Of a DNA stretch of 64,000 nucleotides, positions 42,956-53,051 are shown piece by piece. Origin of the DNA: Porphyridium purpureum (taxonomy: Eukaryota > Rhodophyta > Bangiophyceae > Porphyridiales > Porphyridiaceae); the NCBI GenBank assembly GCA_008690995.1, contig VRMN01000010.1, positions 186,001-250,000 of the forward strand. Direction: 5' to 3'. The position numbers and the translations under genes were made by a program. The notes beneath the pieces were generated by a model, which saw only the letters and a program-made list of their open reading frames with translations, was not told where the DNA came from and searched no databases. Each line of letters opens with the position of its first letter. Within the stretch, counting starts at the first letter, position 1.

Positions 42956-44423
42956 ACCCGCGGTAAAACTTTCCCCCAAAACCCACTCGCGCCGCGGTTT
43001 CTTCCGCTTGTCCCTGTTCGAAACCGATATCACAACACATTCGTTTGCAATCTTGATAAAAGTCTAATAAAATGATATCTTTTTACTGAACTTGTAATGT
43101 GAGTGATGAAGTACAGTCGCTGTACAGCATACGCAGTCTCTCCGTTCAACCGTTAGCGCCGTTCAGCCATCTTTCGCGGAGCATCAACAAGAGAGCTGCG
43201 CGTTTTCTGCACCACGGCTCTGGGTCCGATCGGATGAACAGGTGAGTTATACTTCGTGCTTGCAGCTTCGAACTGATGAGCCCATTTCTTTCATCTGCCT
43301 GTGCCTATGCCAGGCTTCTTTCCCGTGGCGCCTTTCAAGATATCAAGCATCGTTTGATACCCCGTTTACAGGTGTGCTGTTTGCTACTAACCTGCTTGCG
43401 CCCGAGTTTTCGATTTGCTCCGCACGCGGGTCGTGCTCGAACATGAGTGCCGTAGCTCAGCGCTTGAATTGTCTCCATGTCGATTCTGGCCATCTGCACA
43501 CTGCGAATTTCTTAGCAGAAACTTGCGTCAGTGCGTGGGCAGAGAGTCACAAAGCGAATCAAACCACCTGCGGGTCTCTTCATGGTGACATTTTTTTTGT
43601 TCTTTGAGAAGAATGCACGTCCAATGCCGTGTCTTTGGTTCAGCCGGTGTCCGCTACCGACTTGATGCGGACCCAGTGGCAGGTGCATTTCGCGACCAGA
43701 ACATGTGCCTGATGAGAAAAGCGGGCATCTCCTTGCTTAGCTCGTCGTCATGCAACCTGCTTTGGTAAATCGGTTGGATGGATTCGGATACGTTGGAGAA
43801 AAGCTTCTGGGAGGGTCCCATGCAACGAATGCTGAAAATTGTGATGCGCAAAGTATCTACTTGCCGGTGCGATGCACGGCTTGAGCTCGGACCTTCACCG
43901 GCAGGAAAGGTGTGCATAGGGCACAAGCTGTGGTGTCAGTGCAGCGATAAATGAATGCCTTTATGCGCGGAAGTGCGCCGTGGCGATGCGTCAAAGTCCC
44001 AAAGCGTGTGCATCCACTTTCAGGTTAAGAGTGCAAGAGAATAATGGACCGTTTTAAACACACCAAGCTCAAACAGCGCAAAGCCCAACAAGCCCGGAAC
44101 TGGAGCCAGCACCCCGTGTCTGTAATGCAACGGCACAGTACAAGAATCCGAGAGCGCTTCCTTTACCAAAGTGAATCCCACGCTCTTTCGACTAGGCGTC
44201 CCTGCCATTCGCTTCGGGCCAAATACTCTCCATGCAGACCATCGAGTCCAGCAATTCGCAATGGAACCAGTCGTTTAAAGAGTGCTATAGCACCGACCGC
44301 AATCACCGCAGTCGCCGCTTGGTGACGAGGCGAGGACTCTTTTTTTTTTTCCCTGGTGACCGGCTGTGAATTCAAATGCGAATGCTCTCCATCCTGCACC
44401 TAGCTGCACGCCAACCACCACCA

Positions 44424-44641
44424 CCACCAGCAGCAGCAGCAGCAGCAGCAGAAGCAGAAGCAGAAGCAGAAGCAGAAGCAGAAGCAGAAGCAGAAGCAGA
44501 AGCAGCAGCAGAAGCAGAAGCAGAAGCAGCAGCAGAAGCAGAAGCAGAAGCAGAAGCAGAAGCAGAAGCAGAAGCAGCAGCAGAAGCAGAAGCAGAAGCA
44601 GAAGCAGCAGCAGCAGGAGCAGCAGCAGCAGGAGCAGCAGC
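44424..44641. repeat. CAG/AGCAGA microsatellite, about 220 bp
   Basis: It starts as (CCA)n, then (GCA)n, then mixed GCAGAA hexamers interrupted by GCAGCA, ending in GCAGGA units. The repeat stays open in every plus-strand and several minus-strand frames, giving Ala-Glu, Ser-Arg or Cys-Phe polymers. These mirror-image open frames argue for a simple repeat rather than a gene. Confidence 0.95.
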
Positions 44642-44739
44642 AGTTACCGGTGCATCTTCTCCCAACCGGTTGCGACCCAACCCGCTCGCCACCCACCACC
44701 CGACTCAGCGCTCGGTGCGGCATTCGCGTGGCGATGTCA

Positions 44740-44950
44740 TGCGGATTGCAATGTGATGCGGAATCACAATGGCATGTGCGGAATCGCAATCGCATCTGGA
44801 TGACGATGGAATGCAGATTGCAATGGCATGTGTCATTACGTGGGTCTATGAAGTACGGCTGGTTTGATAGGACGTTGCGACTAGGGTTACGCGGTTAGGG
44901 TTAACCGCTCCGAGTGAAGACGGAAAGAGGAAGGAGAGAGAGAGAGAGAG
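44740..44950 (+). promoter_or_regulatory. Putative promoter of the RING-H2 gene: TTGCAATG cluster, telobox-like AGGGTTA and GA tract
   Basis: TTGCAATG occurs exactly at 44746-44753 and 44818-44825, with degenerate copies between (ATCACAATGGCATG, ATCGCAATCGCAT). CTAGGGTTACGCGGTTAGGG follows at 44881-44900, ending in the palindrome GGTTAGGGTTAACC-like block. (GA)n follows at 44932-44950. The same TTGCAATG motif recurs between COG3 and SEY1. Promoter function is inference. Confidence 0.4.
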
Positions 44951-45196
44951 GGGGACAGAGGCAGCGGGGTGGGGTGTGTGGAGAGTCGGATGGTGGTGGC
45001 GTGTGTGCGTGGTTGCGGCTGGGGATTGGGAAGGTGGTGGTGCGGGTAGGGGCGCGGAGGAACGGGGCATGTGAGTGCGGCGCGCGGGGAAGCGGGCGGG
45101 GCGGCAGAACGGCGAGTGCGGTGGCAGGCAGCAGCAGCGCGCGCGTGCGCAGGGTGCGATGGAGCCGGAGCGCGACGCAGGCGGCGTCGTTGCGCG

Positions 45197-46153
45197 ATGA
45201 GGATGGGCGCGCGGGGTGGCGAGCGCGCGGGCTGGGGCGGCGCGGGTTCCGCGGCGGCGGGGACGGCGGGGTCGGCGGGCCCGGGGTCGAGTAGAAGGCG
45301 GAGCGGCGCAGTGTCGGTCGCCGCGGCATCGGTGAACCGCAACGCGCAGCAGAACGCAGCGGCGAGTCAGGGCTCAGTGACCGGGATGCACGTGCTGCGC
45401 ACGCTGGGGGTGCTGGTGTGTGTGTTCCTGCTGGGCGCGGGCGCGTTGGTTACCTTTGGGTCAAAGGTGATGGGTCGTGACACGTGGAACCTGGTCGCGG
45501 GCTTTTGGCTGGCTTTCTGGCTCACCATGTTTGGCGTGACGCTTGCCATGCTGCTGCGTATAGTAATTGGCAAAGCGCTGGATCCGGCAGCGTCAGGGGG
45601 CACCGGCCGCGGCGCTCAGCAAGCAAACAGGCCGCTTGGGATGGGGCTCGCCGAGCGATTGATTGCGCGACGTGTCGCGTCCATCGCTGACCCGGAAAGA
45701 AGAGGCTATGCGCTTCAGGCGCATCGACTCATGTTTCTGGACCGCGATTTCAACGACCAAGACTACGAAATGCTGCTGGAGCTCGACAACAACAACCAGT
45801 CCTTCAAGCGCTTCCTGGAAGGCGCCAGCCAGGATGCTGTCGAGTGCTTACCCAGCTATGTATTTGATACCGCAAAGCATAGACCGGCGCCACAGTCAAG
45901 CACCAGTGACGGTACGGCCTCAGCACGGGACTCCACTGAGAGCGGCGCGTCTCTGAACAGTTCTCGGTTTGAGTGCCCCATCTGCCTGGACGAGTACGAG
46001 GACGGCCAACTCATCCGCATTTTACCGTGTCTCCACCAATTCCACGCCGGTTGCGTGGACCGCGCGCTCATGGAAAAGGCAAAGTGCCCAATGTGCGCGC
46101 TCAACATTCAGTCTGCATTCGACGAGCAAGCCATTGTCAACGCGTCCACTTGA
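45197..46153 (+). CDS. Membrane-anchored RING-H2 E3 ubiquitin ligase
   Basis: 318 residues from MRMGARGG (an in-frame GTG further upstream is less likely). The first 65 residues are Gly/Ala/Ser-rich. Two hydrophobic helices follow: TLGVLVCVFLLGAGALVTFG (about 70-90) and LVAGFWLAFWLTMFGVTLAML (about 100-125). After a cytosolic linker, the RING-H2 finger is at about 259-299: CPIC, 14 residues, C-L-H, H at the fifth ligand position (QFHAGC), then CPMC, which is a complete C3H2C3 ligand set. Such ATL/RNF-type ligases act at the ER, Golgi or endosome. The substrate is unknown. Base composition of the first 150 bases is extremely GC-rich, so the start is uncertain. Confidence 0.85.
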   Translation: MRMGARGGERAGWGGAGSAAAGTAGSAGPGSSRRRSGAVSVAAASVNRNAQQNAAASQGSVTGMHVLRTLGVLVCVFLLGAGALVTFGSKVMGRDTWNLVAGFWLAFWLTMFGVTLAMLLRIVIGKALDPAASGGTGRGAQQANRPLGMGLAERLIARRVASIADPERRGYALQAHRLMFLDRDFNDQDYEMLLELDNNNQSFKRFLEGASQDAVECLPSYVFDTAKHRPAPQSSTSDGTASARDSTESGASLNSSRFECPICLDEYEDGQLIRILPCLHQFHAGCVDRALMEKAKCPMCALNIQSAFDEQAIVNAST

Positions 46154-47257
46154 CCCGGCTCATAGCGTAGATGTGGATTCGCATTAGTTCGTCATGGTTT
46201 CAGATCTTGCATGTGGGCTCCCATCGAAGAATCGGGTCACGTCAGTCGAGGCTAGCACTGGCGGCGCCAAGCTGTAGGTTGCCGTGTTCGAAGAGTCTAT
46301 GTGCCGTACGATAAAGTCAGTTCAATTTTAGACGGCTCTGTGCGAGGCGCAGCCAAGAAATTAGAGTTCCCGCCTTCAGGGGTTACTGCAGACGCTGTCA
46401 GAGAGAGGGAGACCAAGGCAGAAGTAGGGGGTTGGAAGAGCACGCACCTGGCCACTATTTTAATCAAACCAAACATGACTGCCCAGCCCGGATCCAGTAG
46501 TGCCAAATGCTTGCAAGATCCTCAGAATCAAGCAAAAGTACTCGCTGTAACGATCAATTCATCGGCGACCTGATCGTACGGACAGACTATATCTCCCAAC
46601 ACCCGCACCTGCGCGTTTGCGAAACAGCAGAGCGCCGTACTCATGGTGACGATATCCGACCTTCACATACCCGCGCAGAGCACTGGCCATTCTCCAAAGC
46701 GCCTGTTGCTACACCTGCAGCTTCTGCATATTGGCATAAATGGACACTGTGTTCAGCGTATTTTCGCAACGCTCGGGCGGCGGAATGCACAGCTGGCGCA
46801 ACACTTGCTGATCCATCTACGTGTTGCTGGTTGACCCTGATGGAACTTTGGCCGTCAGCCAAAGACAAGGACAAACACCATGCATCGTGTCACTTTGCGC
46901 GAGCCAACTGGTGAGAGCCCAGATGCATTTTCTGAAACTGACAAACAGTGACACGCATAAAAGTCGAGGCGAGGGAGGAAAAAAATAAAAAAATAATAAA
47001 AAAAATAATGTGTGCGTGACTTTACAACCGAGACGCCTCCCGGCATATCATCGCGCGCCAAGGCAATGACCTTCCCGAATACAAACACAATTGCGTGAAC
47101 CTGGGTTTGTCCCACACGACAAAATATACTTCGCCGCCGTAAGAGCAAACATATCTTCCCAATCAGTTTCGAACCAGTTGTCGAACATGTGTCGGATCAC
47201 ATGTCTCCATTCAAAAAAAGTAGCAAGTAGGATAAAGTCTGTTTCTGCCTGTACAGT
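46154..47257. other. Convergent spacer between the RING-H2 and COG3 genes
   Basis: About 1.1 kb with no gene seen. It includes an A-rich AATAAAAAAATAATAAAA run at about 46982-47008. The plus frame 46301-46573 (90 codons) and others carry no domain. The length is unusual for a convergent spacer in this window (others are 80-260 bases), so an unrecognised non-coding RNA or old repeat is possible. Confidence 0.4.
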
Positions 47258-50185
47258 CTATGTGTGGGCTACCACCTCCGCGTCAGCCTCACCTGAAACG
47301 ATAATGCGGTCGATTTGCTCCAGCACTGCATGAACGCTGCTGCCGTCAATGCCGATGATTTCCTGCTCTTCCAGCGTGTAGCGCATCTGCAGAAGTGCGA
47401 CAAGTTCACGGCACGCCTCGACGCAGTTTGCGTACAATGGGCGCAGCAGAACAGCACGCGTTGACGGCTTCGTGATGTACAAGTGCAGCCGCTGCACGCT
47501 CGAAACGAGCTTGTTGCGCACGTTTGCCTTGACCTGGCTCCACAGTTCGCTCACGCGCGCCGGATGCGCAAACGAGCTCGCATCGAGCTTTTGCTGCTCA
47601 AACGAGCCGCGCGGGAAGGACTGTTCTGCTGCTTGTAGGACGTCTTGGGTGCCGTCATCTTCGTCCGAAGGAGCAGCCGTAAGCGGATCGGCCACTTGTC
47701 TCGAGCCAGACGGCACAGCGTTGCACTTTGCCAGGAAGGCGAGAATCGGGTCCAGCACCAGCCGCGTCTCCTTGAGAATGAACGCTTCACACGCCGATCT
47801 CAACTCGTGCTCCAGGCTGCGCTTGGAATCCACCACGCGCTCCTTGGTGGCGGCGGGTGGTTGTGCAAGCGCACGGAACGTGACATGGCCACGCAACACA
47901 TGCGTGAGAAGCTGGCGTAGCTCATAGAAATCGAGCTCTTTCTCCGTGTACGCAAAGTCGACGTCGAACGGTGATATCTGCTCGCGCAGCATGAGCAGCT
48001 GCCAAATTTGGAAGCACTGAGCGTGCTCGGCGGCCTCTGTCGCGCTCAAGTTGGCCCCAACCCCACTCGCAATCTTTCTTGATGCGAACAGAATGCACTC
48101 CACGCATGCTTGCACTGCTTCCTGGGCAATCCCGCTGAATACCTCTGCATCAATGCATCGATACAGCATGGACAGCAGCTTGAGCGTGTGCTCAACAGGT
48201 GGATACCACGTGGAGAAATAGCCAGTGCTCCGCCGCCTCAAAGCCGCCGAGCTTGCGTCCGATTCGCTCACCGCACTGGCGATACCACCTCGCGCTCTTG
48301 AGCTGCTCGCCCCAGAGAGCAAGAGCGCCGGATAATCCAGATCGTGCGACGTGGGCACGAACGACTTGATATGATCCCGAAGATACACTTCAGCGCGGAA
48401 AATGATTCGCTCCTGCGCGTCAGCTATGGCGCGATACACCACGGTCGATAGCGCCTCTCCAGTATAACCGTGACGAGGGATCTCATCAGCGAGCATTTCC
48501 ATACGCAAAATTTCTATGAGGTATACGAGTTTCTCGAGGTCATCCTCTTTCAAAATGCGCGGCCGAATCTCATCGTAGAAGCACATACACAGGGTTTTCA
48601 GGTATTGCAGGAGAGTGCTCCTCGATTCTACAGCCTGTGACGAAGCCGACATCGAATAGGTTTGCGCTGTAGTTTTCTTCGTATGCTGATTTTGCGCAGA
48701 CAATGCGGAGCTCGCGCCACTGCTCTCGGCCATGATGGCGGCGGCCGTGCCCAGTCCGGCCGCTGGTGCAGGTTTGACCAAGAAAAAGTACTCGAAGAGC
48801 GATGTCTCGAGCTCACAAATCTGCAAAAGGTAGGAAGATCCATGTCGCGTAAGACCGACAGTGTTGTGCAAGTCCGCAAGTGACATAATGTGCGCGACAA
48901 TGGACGGCTCGATGACGCGCCGTCGCTGCTCGACAAAGCATTCCCCACATTCGGCGAGCAGCGAGATGGCCACAGAACGCGAACCAAATAGCGGGTTGCT
49001 CAGGATGTGCAGCGCGCTTGGGTCGGCTTTCCCCACGATTTCCTTGACGCGCCGCCCGAGATCCGATTCGGCACGGCTCGTTAGCTCGGCGATCAGCCCC
49101 TTGACTGACGGTGCCACCGCGCGGAAACGCAAATATTCAACGCTCGCGTCGTTCAGATCGCCATCGGGCTGAAAGTCACGCTGTAGCGACTCTTGCGCCA
49201 ACAGGGACGTCTGCTGCCGCGCGTTCGGAGACCCTTGCGCAAGCCTGCCCTTTTTCCGCACTTCGGCCAGAACACTGCTGGCGACGGTGCGAAACGTCCC
49301 CACAACGTAGTCTCGGATCATCATGAACGCGCGGCGCTGCAGCTCGAGAAAGCGCGCAAGGTAGCCGTCGGCCTCGACCACCGATCCGCTTGAGCTCGAC
49401 GCATAGGCAATGCATTCGTCCAGCCGATGCAGCAGGCGCAAAAAGTCTGGGTGTGTGGGCGAGATTGCGTCCTTGCCCGAGCCAAACTTGGCGGAGAGAT
49501 TCTCGAGCTCTTCAAAGTACTTGAGCCGCTCCCGCAGCGCCTCGGCGAGCTCACTAAAGCGCTTGCGTTCAGATACGAGCGACTCGCAGTCGGTACGAAA
49601 GCGAGTGGTTGTTTTCAGGATTTGCGCCCGCATAGTCTGGACTTGCGCGAGCTGCGCGACGACCGAGTCGGCTTGCGCCTGCATGTGCAGAATCACGTCG
49701 CGGTCGCGCGCGAGGCGGGAGACCATATCGCGATACTTGAACTCATTCGCGTCGTCCAGTCTGCGCTCGATGCTTTCATACCACTCTCTGAACTGCTCCG
49801 CGCTGCGAATCCCCGTCAGCTTTGCCAGATCCTGATTAAACGTGATATTCATCTCCGCCGCGTGTTTGGCATCCACCCGCTCTGCCTTTGAATGCTTCAT
49901 GGCAACCCGCATCTCCTGTTCCGACGCCGCACCACCATCACGCCCACCTCCTTCAGCCTCCGCTCCCGCTCCCTCCGGGCCCATCAGAGCCACTCCACCA
50001 CCACTACTTGTGCTTGCATCGTCACGCCGCTGCGTATCAGAAACAGTCGCCGAGCGCGCGCCCAGCGCCGCATTTCTCCCGGCCGCCGCGCGCTCGACCT
50101 GCGCACACAGCTCGATCTGCTTCTCTGTCAGCGGCGCGGCCGCCTCCCACTCCCGCAAGAACTGCGCATGACCACTCGAACCCAT
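47258..50185 (-). CDS. COG3: Conserved oligomeric Golgi complex subunit 3 (COG3/Sec34)
   Basis: 975 residues from MGSSGHAQFLREWE; animal COG3 is about 830. After an Ala/Gly-rich N-terminal region comes a coiled-coil Sec34 domain (about 110-290). It includes FREWYESIERRLDDANEF, then the conserved LRERLKYFEELENLSAKF, then DFLRLLHRLDECIAYA, GYLARFLELQRRAF and MIRDYVVGTFRTV, the hallmark series of COG3. The C-terminal half is the helical CATCHR-type part (LKTLCMCFYDEIRPRIL, ILRMEMLADEIPRHG). COG3 belongs to lobe A of the COG tethering complex, which guides retrograde vesicles within the Golgi. An upstream Arg/Glu repeat in the same frame is translation of a GA microsatellite and was excluded from the start choice. 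It is divergent from the SEY1 gene. Confidence 0.88.
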   Translation of the reverse strand: MGSSGHAQFLREWEAAAPLTEKQIELCAQVERAAAGRNAALGARSATVSDTQRRDDASTSSGGGVALMGPEGAGAEAEGGGRDGGAASEQEMRVAMKHSKAERVDAKHAAEMNITFNQDLAKLTGIRSAEQFREWYESIERRLDDANEFKYRDMVSRLARDRDVILHMQAQADSVVAQLAQVQTMRAQILKTTTRFRTDCESLVSERKRFSELAEALRERLKYFEELENLSAKFGSGKDAISPTHPDFLRLLHRLDECIAYASSSSGSVVEADGYLARFLELQRRAFMMIRDYVVGTFRTVASSVLAEVRKKGRLAQGSPNARQQTSLLAQESLQRDFQPDGDLNDASVEYLRFRAVAPSVKGLIAELTSRAESDLGRRVKEIVGKADPSALHILSNPLFGSRSVAISLLAECGECFVEQRRRVIEPSIVAHIMSLADLHNTVGLTRHGSSYLLQICELETSLFEYFFLVKPAPAAGLGTAAAIMAESSGASSALSAQNQHTKKTTAQTYSMSASSQAVESRSTLLQYLKTLCMCFYDEIRPRILKEDDLEKLVYLIEILRMEMLADEIPRHGYTGEALSTVVYRAIADAQERIIFRAEVYLRDHIKSFVPTSHDLDYPALLLSGASSSRARGGIASAVSESDASSAALRRRSTGYFSTWYPPVEHTLKLLSMLYRCIDAEVFSGIAQEAVQACVECILFASRKIASGVGANLSATEAAEHAQCFQIWQLLMLREQISPFDVDFAYTEKELDFYELRQLLTHVLRGHVTFRALAQPPAATKERVVDSKRSLEHELRSACEAFILKETRLVLDPILAFLAKCNAVPSGSRQVADPLTAAPSDEDDGTQDVLQAAEQSFPRGSFEQQKLDASSFAHPARVSELWSQVKANVRNKLVSSVQRLHLYITKPSTRAVLLRPLYANCVEACRELVALLQMRYTLEEQEIIGIDGSSVHAVLEQIDRIIVSGEADAEVVAHT

Positions 50186-50194
50186 CTCCTCCCT

Positions 50195-50238
<44 letters not shown>

Positions 50239-50547
50239 TTCTCCGCACTTTCACTCGCACGCTTGCAATGTCTATCGCAATGTCATCAAATAGTCCGAAC
50301 ACGCATTGCAATGTCCTCATTGTATGAAATGTTCATTGCTATGTCATGTTTATAGGTAATGTGCATCCCATTGTCATGTGTAAGAGTATCTCAAAGATGA
50401 TAATGTAATGGCGTAATATAGAAGATGACAATGTAATGTGGCAATCCAAGTGGGGTGTGTGGAAGTGTTCTGGAAGAGCAGAGAGAGAGCGAGCGGAGAG
50501 AGGAGAGATAGAGAAGAAGGACTTGCGGAGACTTTGGGTTTGAGTGG
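50186..50547. promoter_or_regulatory. Divergent promoter between COG3 and SEY1 with TTGCAATG repeats
   Basis: A 362-base spacer. On the COG3 side it has (TC)n at 50200-50235, i.e. (GA)n on the COG3 sense strand; on the SEY1 side it has GAGAGAG-rich sequence at about 50480-50520. Between them, TTGCAATG is exact at 50263-50270 and 50306-50313, with variants TCGCAATGTCAT, TTGCTATGTCATG, CCATTGTCATG and GACAATGTAATG, roughly every 30-45 bases. The array may serve both ER/Golgi genes. Confidence 0.5.
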
Positions 50548-52968
50548 ATGGACAGTATGGAAGATCATGGAGAGGGGAGCAATGGGCATCCTCCGACGCT
50601 GCTGCAGCTGATTAACTATGAGGAGGAGTTCAGCGCCGAGATGCGATCGTTTTTGAGTCGGAGCGGGTTTGACGGAAGTCAGATGGGCTCCGATTACAAG
50701 GTGGTCGCGATCATTGGCCCGCAGAGCAGCGGCAAGTCGACCTTGTTGAATTTGCTGTTTGAGACGGCGTTTCAGACAATGGATGAGAGCCAGGGACGGT
50801 ATCAGGTCACACAGGGCGTGTGGCTCGGCTGTGATCTCGCGTCTCGCACGCTCGTCATGGACCTCGAAGGCACCGACTCGCGTGAACGCGGAGAGGCAGC
50901 CGTCTCTTTTGAGCGCAAGTCGAGCCTTTTTGCACTGGCGCTTTCGGAAGTGCTGATTATCAATGTGTGGACGCAGGACGTCGGCCGCCTGAACGCGTCC
51001 AACTTTGGACTGCTCAAGACCATTCTCGAGCTCAACGCACAGCTCTTCCAGAGCGCCTCATCTCAGAGCACGCGTTCGCCGGGCAAGCATCACCCAAACA
51101 GCAGCGACAGTGTTGCTTTCAAAACCAAGCTACTCTTTGTGCTGCGCGACCACGTCGCAACCCCGCTGGAAAAGCTCGCCGAGATTCTGCTCACCGACCT
51201 GCACAAGATATGGGAGGCAATCGACAAGCCAGATGCGCTGCGCGGCACAAAACTAGACGCCGCCTTTGACGTCGAGTTTCGCGCACTGCCGCACAAGATC
51301 CTGGCGCAGGAAGACTTTCTGGTCAAGGCCAAGCAGCTCAACAACGAGTTCCACTCGGAAATCATGTACAGGCCAGAGTACAAGCGAGATCTCGACATTG
51401 ACGCGCTGCCACTCTTTGCAGAAAATGTGTGGGCGGTGATTCGCTCGAGCAAAGATCTCGATATTCCCACGCAAAAGCAAATGGTGGCAACAATCCGCTG
51501 TACGCAGATCGCCAAGGAGGCTCAGGCCGAGGCCGAATCGCAGCTGACGACATTCATGCAAAGCGCTGCCACGTCAGACGGCATGCTTCGAGGCCTGCAG
51601 CATGCGTTTGATGATATCTACCTTGCCGCGCACGCCAAGTACGATCAGGAGGCGCATCGGTACGCGCAAGGCATTTACACAGAAAAGAAGAGGGACATGG
51701 ACTTTGTGCTACTGGAAAGTTTGCGTGTTATTTTTGACGAGCAATGCCAGCTTGCGGCGGAACACGTAGTCAATCAGTTTGAGGCAAGAGCAAATGCCGT
51801 CCGCAAATTGCCCGCCGCGTGGAAGCATGCTGACACTTTGCGTGCTGAGCGTACGGAGGCCGTTGAATCGTTCCTGGCAGGCGCAGGCGCTCCTCCGGAG
51901 CACGCCAAACTACCCCTTTCGCCCGCGAGCAAGGCATTGGCTTCACGGCTGGACGCAGTGCTGGTTCGCACCCTGCAGACGATTTTGGAAGCCTCTGACA
52001 GAGACGTTGATTCCCTGTGGGACAAGGAGTTTTCCACACGAATGGCGAACCTGGCGGATCACGCCAAGCCGGCATCGTTCTGGCAGCAGACCACCACAAC
52101 ATTTGAATCGGCGTTGGCGGCGTGCAGGCTGTTTCAGGCCGAGATTGTAGGACAGCATGGCCTGAGTTTGCCATCAGATGAGCAGGCGCGAATCATGGCA
52201 GAACTGACTGCGCAGTGCATCGACGACGCGCGTGCGGATCTGCTGCAGCTCATTGGTTCAGAAAGTGTAGTGCTCAAGCGTGCACTCAAGCGGTTCGAGG
52301 AATCATTCCGTTTCGACGAGCGAGGAGTGCCGCGGTCGTGGAGCGAAAGGGATAACGTAGACGAACTTTATCTCGGCGCTCTGGCGCAGGGCAACGCGTT
52401 GATCGAAACATTTGCTAATGGCAGGGTCAGTCAACACTTTAAGATGGTCATTCTCTCCGAGCAGCAAGTGCTCGAGTGCAAGGACAACCTGCAGCGCTCC
52501 GCTGCGCCTGCGTGTACAGACGCCAAGCGCGTGCAAGAAGCCGCGCTGACAAAGATGAAGGTGCCAGTGTGGCTCATCGGGCTGCTGATTGTGTTGGGCT
52601 GGAATGAATTCATGATGTTGTTTCGTAATCCGTGGCTTCTGGTCTTCCTGCTCATGCTTTCTCCGCTTGTCTACTTGTACATAACGTTGGACTTGAACAG
52701 CATTATTGTTCCCATGGCCACCGCGATGATTGGTCCGTACTACGAGCAAGCGAAGCGCGTCGCACGGGATCTTCTTGATGACGGCTTGCCGCGGCAAGCC
52801 AATTCTGAAGCGTCAGGATTCACGAAGAGCGACGCCACGGGGTCTCTAGGTACTGCATCGACGTCTTCTGCGGTCGCAGCATCTGTGAGCAGCGACTCTA
52901 ATCGGAGAGAGGTTTCCCGCGCGGACGCACTAGATACCGTGGCTAGCTTTCGGACAAAAGCCGAATGA
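50548..52968 (+). CDS. SEY1: ER-shaping dynamin-like GTPase, RHD3/SEY1 family (atlastin functional analogue)
   Basis: 806 residues, family length 780-850. The N-terminal GTPase has P-loop GPQSSGKST (57-65), switch region with TQGVW (88-92), G3 DLEGTDSRERG (105-115) and the LFVLRDH G4 region (about 190-200). A long helical bundle follows. A membrane hairpin sits at about 672-730 (VPVWLIGLLIVLGWNEFMML; PWLLVFLLMLSPLVYLYITL), then a Ser-rich cytosolic tail. RHD3/SEY1 proteins fuse ER tubules homotypically at three-way junctions. All GTPase motifs are intact. It is divergent from COG3, so two secretory-pathway genes share a spacer, and it converges on TMEM18, 83 bases away. Confidence 0.93.
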   Translation: MDSMEDHGEGSNGHPPTLLQLINYEEEFSAEMRSFLSRSGFDGSQMGSDYKVVAIIGPQSSGKSTLLNLLFETAFQTMDESQGRYQVTQGVWLGCDLASRTLVMDLEGTDSRERGEAAVSFERKSSLFALALSEVLIINVWTQDVGRLNASNFGLLKTILELNAQLFQSASSQSTRSPGKHHPNSSDSVAFKTKLLFVLRDHVATPLEKLAEILLTDLHKIWEAIDKPDALRGTKLDAAFDVEFRALPHKILAQEDFLVKAKQLNNEFHSEIMYRPEYKRDLDIDALPLFAENVWAVIRSSKDLDIPTQKQMVATIRCTQIAKEAQAEAESQLTTFMQSAATSDGMLRGLQHAFDDIYLAAHAKYDQEAHRYAQGIYTEKKRDMDFVLLESLRVIFDEQCQLAAEHVVNQFEARANAVRKLPAAWKHADTLRAERTEAVESFLAGAGAPPEHAKLPLSPASKALASRLDAVLVRTLQTILEASDRDVDSLWDKEFSTRMANLADHAKPASFWQQTTTTFESALAACRLFQAEIVGQHGLSLPSDEQARIMAELTAQCIDDARADLLQLIGSESVVLKRALKRFEESFRFDERGVPRSWSERDNVDELYLGALAQGNALIETFANGRVSQHFKMVILSEQQVLECKDNLQRSAAPACTDAKRVQEAALTKMKVPVWLIGLLIVLGWNEFMMLFRNPWLLVFLLMLSPLVYLYITLDLNSIIVPMATAMIGPYYEQAKRVARDLLDDGLPRQANSEASGFTKSDATGSLGTASTSSAVAASVSSDSNRREVSRADALDTVASFRTKAE

Positions 52969-53051
52969 TTCAATTTGTGACAGGATGCAAGAGAACGCGT
53001 GGGGCATGTGGAACATCTGTCGAGTGTCGTCAATTTACAGACAAGAAACAG

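Larger units (their letters stand above)
42952..45196. other. Long divergent spacer between DCAF4-like and RING-H2 genes
   Basis: About 2.2 kb without a credible gene. It contains TTCAACCGTTAGCGCCGTTC at 43145-43164 (AACGG-type motif), a large AGCAGA/CAG microsatellite at 44424-44641, a cluster of TTGCAATG motifs at 44740-44840, a telomere-like AGGGTTA stretch at about 44883-44906 and (GA)n at 44932-44950. Frames in 43.2-44.0 kb (up to 121 codons) have no recognisable domain. Confidence 0.5.

Noticed and set aside
44366-44803. Several 106-145 codon frames over the CAG/AGCAGA repeat on both strands
   Set aside because: All are translations of one microsatellite, mirrored on both strands; no unique protein sequence.
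50186-50320. 45-codon upstream extension of COG3
   Set aside because: It encodes an Arg-Glu polymer from (GA)n; the ATG at 50185 is followed by ordinary sequence.
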